Source: Thermoflexales bacterium (GTDB taxonomy: Bacteria > Chloroflexota > Anaerolineae > Fen-1058). Taken from it: a stretch of DNA of 12,798 nt. The position numbers and the translations under genes are program-made. The notes under the pieces were generated by a model. The model was not told the origin of the DNA. It ran no database searches and saw nothing but the letters and a program-made list of their open reading frames with translations. This document shows, in pieces, positions 6,099 through 12,798 of this stretch (position 1 is the first letter of the stretch; each line of letters begins with the position of its first letter). The DNA is taken from the NCBI GenBank assembly GCA_017999195.1, contig JAGOBP010000053.1:1-12798 (forward strand). Reading direction: 5' to 3'.

Positions 6099-6986
6099 AT
6101 GTCTGCACGGATGAGAATTCTAATGCTCTGGCTTGGATTGTGCGCCATGTTGGGTCTGGCGGGCTGCACGGATGATCCGCCCGTGGTGAGGGAGACAGAC
6201 GCTGCCAGCAACATCGTCGTCAAATATCAGGGCTACAATCGCTGCGGCCTGTCTGAACTTACAACGCAATCTCGCACCCTGAAATACTCTGTATCGCACG
6301 AAACATCCTGGGAACTGGAGGGCAAATTTGGCGTGGGCGGCGAAGTCAAAGTCGCCTGGTGGCAGCCCGCCGTCAAGATCGACGCTTCGCTGACCTCGAA
6401 GTACGGTGAACGCACAGCTCAATCCTGGGAAGATACCCAGTCGGAAACGTTTGAGGTTGCCGCGAACACACAGGTCATGCACGTCGGCTACTGGCGCGCG
6501 ATTCATCGCCGGGGCGAGATCGAGGTCGGGGGGAAGATCATCACCTACGATTACCCGGAGAAACTGGCAGCGATCGGCGACTCCGTGTTTAATCTGCCGT
6601 GCGATCCGCTGGTGCTGTTTCCGGTGTGTGGCTTCACGGACGGCTCCGTGCCCCCCGTCGATCCCGTGATCCCCGGCCTTGAAAAGAGCTGGCGGCTCGT
6701 GGATTCAGCGGCTGGCGAAATCACGCGCCTCGATGTGACCTTCCGTGATCCTTATCTGATCTTCCACGCCTACACCACGTGCGACTCAGGTGAGTGTGAC
6801 TGGGGTGATCAAGTTGTCTGCTATTTCAACCAGCCACTCGCGGTAACTTACGATCTCAAATTCAAGACGACGACCCTCACATTCAAAGAAATGGAGGACG
6901 GCGTGCTGTCGGTAGAAGTCCTCGATCGCTTACTCAACCCGCCAACCAACCTGGCCGATCGAAAAGTAGTTCTTCAATTCAGGTGA
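6099..6986 (+). CDS. Two-domain lipoprotein with beta-rich N-terminal region and CDWG-motif C-terminal domain
   Basis: The product has 295 residues with a lipoprotein signal: basic start MSARMR, hydrophobic core ILMLWLGLCAMLG and lipobox LAGC with the lipidated Cys23. Residues 38-143 are rich in alternating polar/hydrophobic strands with many Ser, Thr, Glu and Lys (for example KYSVSHETSWELEGKFGVGG and SWEDTQSETFEVAANT), a texture like that of aerolysin/MTX-type beta proteins; this likeness is an impression, not a proven homology. Residues 195-295 match a domain I recall from secreted bacterial proteins: KSWRLVDSAAGEITRLDV, then CDSGECDWG (228-236) and YDLKFKTTTLTF. Seven cysteines follow the lipidated Cys23 (49, 168, 177, 228, 233, 241 and none after). 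It should sit at the cell surface. It follows the SnoaL-like gene and converges on the giant secreted protein. Its function is unknown. Confidence 0.75.
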   Translation: MSARMRILMLWLGLCAMLGLAGCTDDPPVVRETDAASNIVVKYQGYNRCGLSELTTQSRTLKYSVSHETSWELEGKFGVGGEVKVAWWQPAVKIDASLTSKYGERTAQSWEDTQSETFEVAANTQVMHVGYWRAIHRRGEIEVGGKIITYDYPEKLAAIGDSVFNLPCDPLVLFPVCGFTDGSVPPVDPVIPGLEKSWRLVDSAAGEITRLDVTFRDPYLIFHAYTTCDSGECDWGDQVVCYFNQPLAVTYDLKFKTTTLTFKEMEDGVLSVEVLDRLLNPPTNLADRKVVLQFR

Positions 6987-7247
6987 GTCCCTGCCAATGC
7001 TGTGGCTTCTTCCAATAACCGGGCCTGACCACAGGCTGTCGCGCGACAATTGAGGGGCGCGCTCGCTCGTGCACGCGATTCGAATCGCGGCTGAATCGCA
7101 GGGCTGTCACATTACGGCGTGTTATCTGCCGCTGAACAGCTCCATCCGCGGTGAGGGCGATCTCGCCAACCACACGATCAGCGGCAATTATTATCGGGAC
7201 GGAACGGTGGCGGATGTCGAGACGCCGTGAAGCCAGCGTGATTGCCA
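6987..7247. other. Intergenic region between convergent genes, with palindromes
   Basis: The gap separates the lipoprotein stop from the stop of the giant gene. It holds two perfect palindromes: TGTCGCGCGACA (7037-7048) and CGCGATTCGAATCGCG (7074-7089). The second is followed by an extra GAATCGC (7093-7099), 11 bases from the GAATCGC inside the palindrome. A longer imperfect pairing CTGTGG/CCACAG (7000-7005/7029-7034) has a 23-base loop. None has a U-tract, so no standard terminator is called. A possible gene remnant covers its right half. Confidence 0.5.
7069..7230 (+). pseudogene. Possible 3' remnant of a protein gene
   Basis: A + strand frame is open from the TGA at 7051-7053 to the TGA at 7228-7230, with GTG at 7069 as the only plausible start and no good ribosome site. 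The translation looks protein-like, including GCHITACYLPLNSS and GEGDLANHTISGNYYRDG, and most third codon positions are G or C, like the neighbouring genes. I do not recognise the family. It may be the tail of a decayed gene, a very small gene, or chance. A - strand frame (6979-7251) also overlaps it but is Arg-rich and looks like its shadow. Confidence 0.3.
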
Positions 7248-10200
7248 TCACCGCCTGATCAACGGCAGATACAACTCATGCTGCTGCTTCGGCAGCACTT
7301 GCAGACTGATCTTGATCGTTGCCTGTTCCGGCAGTAGTGCATCCGGCTTGAGCGCAACCAGCGATTGATTGGTGATCGTCACCACACCGTTGTATGTGCC
7401 CGGTATCAGCCCCAACAAGTTGACGTTGACATCAAGCAAGGCGCTGTCTCCACCGTTGTTATCGCCAAACATGATCCACGACGCTGAGGCTTCAGCCAAC
7501 CAGTTGAGCGCGCCGCTGCCATCGTTAAAGATCAGCAACGATTGTGATGTGCCCGGCCCCATGTTGGTTGCGCCAGTGAATTGCATGGTCGCGTTACCGG
7601 CCAGCGTAAGTCGCGGCGAGATGGGCGCAGGCGGACGACCCGGTCCGCAGATGTCTGTGCCCCGCTCGGCCTCTTCGCCGTCATAGAAGCCGTCGCCGTC
7701 ACTGTCGGCGTGCAGCGGATTCGCTCCATTGGTGAATTCGCGCAGATTGAGCAGCCCGTCGCCGTCGGCGTCGCCTGTCGGATTCGTGATACCGTAGAGC
7801 GCCGCCCATTGATCGGGCAGGCCGTCGGCGTTCGCGTCGAGCGGATCGATCAACAGGGCATTGATCGTCACTGCCGGGCCGAGATCGAATTGATCGTCGT
7901 ACGGCTGGATCGTGAATTCGTAAGTCTGCCCGACCGTCAGGCCAGTGAGTGAAACGGTGTTGAAGCGACCTGTCACGAACGGCGACGGGCCTTCATTGGC
8001 TGTGCGCTTCGGATCGGGCGTCAGGCAGCGCGCGGGCCGATAGCCGAACAGGTGGCCGCTGATGTTGCCCGCCGGTGAATTCCACGTGACAGTCACTGCA
8101 CCGCTGCCTTGCACTAGCACGACCACGCCGGTCGGCCCTCCGACACGCGATGCTGGCCCTTCCGGCATCGCTGCGCCATACACATTGCAGCCGCTGAGGT
8201 TGCCCGTGGCATCGTACGCGCGCACGCAGATCAGCGTCGTCATGTTGTACAGCAGGCCGCCCAGCCGCGCGCGCTCATACAACGGATCGTCGTCTTCCAG
8301 GCTTGGCGGTAGGCGGCGCGTCGCTGTAATGTAGCCGTTCGCGTTCAGCGCCGGAATGCGATACTCGATCTGATAACCGGCCAGATCGGGCGTGGTCGTG
8401 TCGCGCTGCCAGATCACGATCATGCCGTACACGACGGGAATCGTATTGGCGATCACGGGCACAGGCGGCGGCGTGGTGTCGGTAATCACGATCGTGCCCG
8501 GCGCCCACACGACGATATGCCCGTTGCCTTTAGCGTGATCATCGATGCGCGCGCCCACCGCGTATTCCCCCGCTGCCAGACTCCTGGTATCCCATTGATA
8601 ACTATTCAACGTCGCCGTGTAGTTCGTGCGAACGATCAAGCCGTTCATCAACGTCGGCGTGATCGGCTTGTCGGCCAGCGGCGCGTAGAACAGATCGAGT
8701 TTCACGTCCGGCTCCAACGGCTGGCCACCGCGCGTGATCGACCACTGCAAATTCATCAGCCCGTTGCCAGCCGGTGTCGTGCCGGTGATCACTGGCGTGA
8801 TCCAGTTCAACGTGGGAGCCGGTGGATCGGCGGCAAACATCAGCGCGTAGTTGTTGGTGATGCCCGGCAGCAAGCCTACACCGATGTTGCTCAGCCGCAC
8901 TTTCCAGTTGCCGCTCATAATCGTCGAACCGACTGTGGGTGTGGCGACGAACGTGGCGAGGTGCTGCCCGTCTTCGTCGGTTGATGAAATCACCACGCCG
9001 TGCGATAACGCGGTACCGGGATCGATCACGGTGTTATCGGGCTTGATCAGCTGCGCGTTGAGATCGCCGTTCTGCCAGCGCGCGGCCCACAACGCCCGAC
9101 CGGTTCCGGCGGCAACCGCGAACGTGCACGTGATGACGGATGTGCTCGTGCCGGTGCAACTGGTTGAGGGACTTTCGACCGGCCAGTTATTGGCGGGTGA
9201 TTCAAACTCTGGCAGCAGATAGGTCTGCAAATTGCCGGGAAATACCGGCGGCGGTGGGGCATCGGTGGGCGCGGAAGATCCAATCGGTTTGAGCAGCGCG
9301 CCGCCGAATTGATCGATCAACTTGTGACTGCTGCTGCCCAGGATCAGATCGGGTCCGCTCTTATCGACATACACACCGACTTTGTAACCGAAGAACTTGA
9401 CCGTGGCCGACATGCCCCACTTGGGATCGCAGTTGTTCGTGCTGGTGCAGAATTCGCCAAAGGCCACCTCCGCCGACAGACTGAAACTAAACGGCGGCAG
9501 CTTGAAGAACTTCTTGTTGATCACTTCACCCTTGGGAATCTTCAACGTCGCTTCGATGGAGCCGGTAAAGTGAAAGGCGTTGTCATCCGGCAACCACGAA
9601 TATTTGTGCTGCCAGCCCTGGCCGAGCCAGCTATGCAGATACACATTGCCGAAGAGCAGGCTCTTGTATGACACGGTGCCGTCGAAGAGCACGTCCAGCG
9701 GATTCCACGCGACCTTCAGCAAGACACTGTCGGCATTGACCACGCCGACGATCTTGCCACTGGCCTGCAGCGAGAATAAACCGGCGGTGTTGATCGTGAC
9801 CGTGCCTGCGCCTTCGGTGAACGTGGCGCCGTCAAGCGATTGAAACTCCACATCCAATGAGATTTCGGCGTCGCTGGTGTTGGGATCGATCGTGACGGTG
9901 CCGCCGATGAGATACACGCCGAAGCCGGTGTTGCCGACGGGGATGCCGGATGGTGGTATCTTGAACGTCAATTGCGCTTGACGCAGCTTGGTTTGACACA
10001 GCGTGAAGTCCACATCGATCCACGGCGGCGGGCTGCTGCCATCGTCGCCGATGGCCGACAAGGCGATGTGGCCTTTGCCTTTGACGACCGTCACGATCGG
10101 GCCATTGTCCACACACTTGGCTTGCTCCACTGTAACGGTTGCTTCCCAGGTGTCGAAACTGAACGCCTGCGAGAAATTGTTCAACGCAGCGGGATGATCG

Positions 10201-12798
10201 ATACTGAAAATATTGAGCTGGCCGGGCCGGCTGAATGCGATCGTGCCCGCGCCGCTTTCCAGGTGCATGTCGGGCAGCGGCCACGGTTTTACTTGTTTCT
10301 CGCCGCTGCCGTTGGCCCAATCGTATTCGAGGCGGCGCAGATCGAGACAGCTAGTGGGTGTATCGTTCGATTTGCAGCTCGATTCGTTGCCCGGCAGACG
10401 CGCCATGCCCGGCGGCTGGATCACCACTTGCAGCTTCATCAACGCGCCGCCCAGATCGATCGGTTGGGTAAGCAGGCCGCCCGTCGCGCGGAACTGATAG
10501 GACACCGGGCCGCCGGCCGTGCGCTGCCAATCGAGAATGCGCACCAGCCCATCGGGCGTCACGCTTTCCGACATGCGCAGTTCGAGGCTGGCCAGATTGA
10601 GTGGATTGGCAAAAGGCGTGTTCTGCGTGATCGGATACGGCACGAAGCTGTACAACTGCACGTTGCCGGCCAGGTTGGGGTACATCGTCCATGGCACGTC
10701 CCACTGTTTAGCGATGGGGGTCTGCGCCGCTTCGACAGTAACTTGTCCAGTGAACAAGTCGCGCCCGTGCAGCATCATGTCCGCCGTGACGATGGCGTCG
10801 GAGATGGGCGTCGTGGCGCTGATCCAATATTGATTGAAGGGCAGAATGTTGCGGCGCGTGTTGACGCCCGGCAGCAGATCGCCGTTGCCGCCCATTCGAA
10901 TCACACCATCCGGCAAACCGGCAGGCAGCGGCCACAAGCCCGTATCACCATACACGAACGTCGGCGGGAACTGGCCGCGCTTGTCGTTGGGATTGAAATT
11001 GAACACGGGCACCGTGAGGCCGATGGCGCTCTCGGGCGTGGTAGTGAGTATGCCGCCCGATCGGCAGATCGATCCCTGCGCGACGAAGGCGTAGCGACCC
11101 GCAGAGTCCGGCCCGATGACGGGCGCGCCCTGCGTCTCGCTGATGCTGCACCACGCCGAAGCGCTGAAGTCGACGAAGTTGCCTTCACTGTAGATCGTCA
11201 GGTTGCCCCCGGACTCGATCGGCATGAGGCGCGAGGGCGGTGTGGTGTTATCGGGCAGCTTCAGCGGCTGACAGCCGTGCTTCGCGGTGGGAATCGATCC
11301 GAGCGGGCAGACGAGCAGAGAAATCGTGGGATAGTAGGGATCAGCTTCGCCGGGTTCACAATCACTGCCGGGCTGGCAGATGATGGGCGGGCCTTGATTG
11401 ATCAGCGCCAACGCCCACGCGCCGCTGGTCGGCACGTAACCGATGACCATGGTGCGCGTGATGTTGTTCGCGGGCAGGAAGTTGCGACTGACGCGCGTGT
11501 CGTTGTTGCCGATCACGGCCTCGGCGAGGGGCGCGCTGCCGGTCGGCTCCACCAGCGCGGCGCTCAGCGTCAAGGGTGTCGAGACACGGACCAGCAGCGA
11601 GTCGCCTGCCGTCAAACTGAACTCGATCAGATCGATCAATTGATCGGAAAACATATTTTTGGTGGTGGTGAACCACACGCCATAGGACAATGAGACCGGC
11701 GAGGCCAGCTCGTAGTCGATGCGATAGTTGCGCTGCAGATCGGAGGCGTAGTCGTTTTCGTTTGACGGTGTGACCTGCGCTTTGAGATCAGCGGTGGCGG
11801 CGCCGCTGCTGTTGTTGTGATCGTCGATGAGGATGAAAGCCGTCTGATCGGGGCCTTGCGTGGGCGCGCCGACCAGCGTCGTCGTCACGCCGCCGCTGGC
11901 GTGCAGCAAATTCAATCCGGCGCGCGTCGGCAGGCCGGGCGCAAACGCGTGATTGCCGCGCATCGCGATCGCGCGCCAATAGTACGCCGGGAAACCGCTG
12001 CCCGGCGTCAGATTGTATTGATGCTGCGTGTCTTCAAAGACTTCTTCGAGATAACTCGGAACGCCGGGCTGGTTGAGCGGATGCTCGCCCAACGCCAGTG
12101 GCAGTTCGTCGTAAGTGATCTGCAGGCGCACGCTGCCCGGCGATAGTTGGAACCAGATGCACTTGGGCACGTCTTGTGTGTTGTTGAAATAGATGCCGTT
12201 CTTGAAGCCCGCCGTGTACGGCGCATCGGATGGGCATTGATCTTGATCGCGGAAGCGGAGCATGAACGTGGGGCCGGGGCGATTAGTCGTATCGGTATAC
12301 CACGTGGTGTACCAGTTGCGAATTTGGGTGGTGACGTCCCACGTGGTGATGGTATGTTCGCCAGCGCCGTCTTTCTTGGCCGGGCCGGCGATCAACACTT
12401 GCGACGCGCCGCCGATCAATGTGCCAAGCGGACTGTTGTTCCAGTTGTACACGGCGGTGTTCGTCAACCGATTGTCGTACAAGGCGATGTTGTTGCAGCC
12501 CGGCTCGTCGGGGCACGCGCCTACGTAATACAACTCCGTGTGGCGCTTGATCGTTTTGTGTTCCCAATCGGGATTAGAATTGCTGTACACCGGCATCGCG
12601 GCAGCGGGCAAAATCGGCTCTACATCCAAAGATGCCGTGATCACCTGTACCGGCGCATTGCTCAACAAGGCGGGCAGGCTGTTGAACTGCACGTAGCCGC
12701 GCGTCTTGGTGTTGTACTGGGGCAGATGCGAGCCTAACTTGATCTCGCCCGGCGTGTAAGCGAAGTCGTCGGTGCTGCGCACCCACGCCATGCCGTCG
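7248..12798 (-). CDS. Giant multidomain secreted/surface protein, N-terminus outside window
   Basis: The frame stays open through the right edge (Asp and Gly codons precede the first internal ATG at 12791), so the true start and signal peptide are missing; about 1849 residues are visible. Numbering from that ATG, modules are: a DNRLRE-like beta domain (1-230; RGYVQFNSLPAL to VRLQITYDEL); a long unassigned beta-rich region (about 330-1170); a PPC-like segment (about 1194-1318); an Ig-like segment (1321-1441); two Fn3-like domains (1451-1548 and 1554-1648); calcium-type repeats (1651-1718; DANADGLPDQW, DADGDGLLNLREF, DSDGDGFYDGEE); and a BACON-like domain (1734-1837; SQSLLIFNDGSGALNWLAE, then ASWIMF). 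It ends ELYLPLIRR. The domains suggest a calcium-stabilised adhesin or sugar-/matrix-binding surface protein; no catalytic motif is seen. It converges on the lipoprotein gene. Confidence 0.88.
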   Translation of the reverse strand, partial: DGMAWVRSTDDFAYTPGEIKLGSHLPQYNTKTRGYVQFNSLPALLSNAPVQVITASLDVEPILPAAAMPVYSNSNPDWEHKTIKRHTELYYVGACPDEPGCNNIALYDNRLTNTAVYNWNNSPLGTLIGGASQVLIAGPAKKDGAGEHTITTWDVTTQIRNWYTTWYTDTTNRPGPTFMLRFRDQDQCPSDAPYTAGFKNGIYFNNTQDVPKCIWFQLSPGSVRLQITYDELPLALGEHPLNQPGVPSYLEEVFEDTQHQYNLTPGSGFPAYYWRAIAMRGNHAFAPGLPTRAGLNLLHASGGVTTTLVGAPTQGPDQTAFILIDDHNNSSGAATADLKAQVTPSNENDYASDLQRNYRIDYELASPVSLSYGVWFTTTKNMFSDQLIDLIEFSLTAGDSLLVRVSTPLTLSAALVEPTGSAPLAEAVIGNNDTRVSRNFLPANNITRTMVIGYVPTSGAWALALINQGPPIICQPGSDCEPGEADPYYPTISLLVCPLGSIPTAKHGCQPLKLPDNTTPPSRLMPIESGGNLTIYSEGNFVDFSASAWCSISETQGAPVIGPDSAGRYAFVAQGSICRSGGILTTTPESAIGLTVPVFNFNPNDKRGQFPPTFVYGDTGLWPLPAGLPDGVIRMGGNGDLLPGVNTRRNILPFNQYWISATTPISDAIVTADMMLHGRDLFTGQVTVEAAQTPIAKQWDVPWTMYPNLAGNVQLYSFVPYPITQNTPFANPLNLASLELRMSESVTPDGLVRILDWQRTAGGPVSYQFRATGGLLTQPIDLGGALMKLQVVIQPPGMARLPGNESSCKSNDTPTSCLDLRRLEYDWANGSGEKQVKPWPLPDMHLESGAGTIAFSRPGQLNIFSIDHPAALNNFSQAFSFDTWEATVTVEQAKCVDNGPIVTVVKGKGHIALSAIGDDGSSPPPWIDVDFTLCQTKLRQAQLTFKIPPSGIPVGNTGFGVYLIGGTVTIDPNTSDAEISLDVEFQSLDGATFTEGAGTVTINTAGLFSLQASGKIVGVVNADSVLLKVAWNPLDVLFDGTVSYKSLLFGNVYLHSWLGQGWQHKYSWLPDDNAFHFTGSIEATLKIPKGEVINKKFFKLPPFSFSLSAEVAFGEFCTSTNNCDPKWGMSATVKFFGYKVGVYVDKSGPDLILGSSSHKLIDQFGGALLKPIGSSAPTDAPPPPVFPGNLQTYLLPEFESPANNWPVESPSTSCTGTSTSVITCTFAVAAGTGRALWAARWQNGDLNAQLIKPDNTVIDPGTALSHGVVISSTDEDGQHLATFVATPTVGSTIMSGNWKVRLSNIGVGLLPGITNNYALMFAADPPAPTLNWITPVITGTTPAGNGLMNLQWSITRGGQPLEPDVKLDLFYAPLADKPITPTLMNGLIVRTNYTATLNSYQWDTRSLAAGEYAVGARIDDHAKGNGHIVVWAPGTIVITDTTPPPVPVIANTIPVVYGMIVIWQRDTTTPDLAGYQIEYRIPALNANGYITATRRLPPSLEDDDPLYERARLGGLLYNMTTLICVRAYDATGNLSGCNVYGAAMPEGPASRVGGPTGVVVLVQGSGAVTVTWNSPAGNISGHLFGYRPARCLTPDPKRTANEGPSPFVTGRFNTVSLTGLTVGQTYEFTIQPYDDQFDLGPAVTINALLIDPLDANADGLPDQWAALYGITNPTGDADGDGLLNLREFTNGANPLHADSDGDGFYDGEEAERGTDICGPGRPPAPISPRLTLAGNATMQFTGATNMGPGTSQSLLIFNDGSGALNWLAEASASWIMFGDNNGGDSALLDVNVNLLGLIPGTYNGVVTITNQSLVALKPDALLPEQATIKISLQVLPKQQHELYLPLIRR

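Noticed and set aside
6979..7251. A 90-residue - strand frame whose GTG overlaps the giant gene stop (GTGA)
   Set aside because: The overlap looks like coupling, but the product is Arg-rich without motifs and appears to be the shadow of the + strand remnant.
9972..11693. A 573-residue + strand open frame inside the giant gene
   Set aside because: It is antisense to a continuous frame with clear domains. Its product is Arg/Ala/His-rich and low in recognisable motifs, as expected for a shadow frame in GC-rich DNA.
1..12798. CRISPR arrays, tRNA/rRNA genes, transposases or phage genes
   Set aside because: No regularly spaced repeats, RNA gene signatures or mobile-element proteins were seen on either strand.

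Overview
The window is a GC-rich piece of bacterial chromosome, most likely from a Chloroflexota member (Anaerolineae/Caldilineae-like). This is inferred, not proven. The clues are a large XRE-NB-ARC-TPR (STAND) regulator, a very large secreted protein built from DNRLRE-like, Fn3, calcium-repeat and BACON-like modules, and its C-terminal ending ELYLPLIRR, a style I associate with Chloroflexota exported proteins. No rRNA, tRNA, IS element or CRISPR array was seen.

Left block (1-2841, all + strand): the 3' end of a two-cluster ferredoxin, a cupin overlapping it by ATGA, a small DUF2892/YgaP-like membrane protein, a 210-base gap with operator-like repeats, a DUF1858 protein, a roughly 12-helix heme-copper-oxidase subunit I-like/NnrS-like membrane protein, and a 70-residue two-helix protein resembling a miniature PepSY-TM unit. 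The set looks like a redox or nitrogen-oxide handling cluster. No catalytic enzyme of denitrification lies inside the window, so that role is inferred from gene families.

Middle block (2887-6986): an 837-residue XRE-NB-ARC-TPR regulator on the - strand is divergent from a small SnoaL/NTF2-like gene, which is followed by a lipoprotein gene. The space between the divergent genes holds a 50-base direct repeat (43/50 identical, 82 bases apart). Each copy carries the dyad GTATC-N7-GATAC and a - strand sigma70-like promoter, so local autoregulation and control of the divergent gene are plausible. The lipoprotein joins a beta-rich, aerolysin-like-looking region to a C-terminal domain with a CDWG motif.

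Right block (6987-12798): a 261-base gap with a possible gene remnant and strong palindromes, then a - strand gene for a giant exported protein (at least 1849 residues, N-terminus outside the window). It converges on the lipoprotein gene. The tetramer GATC is clearly over-represented across the window by hand count.
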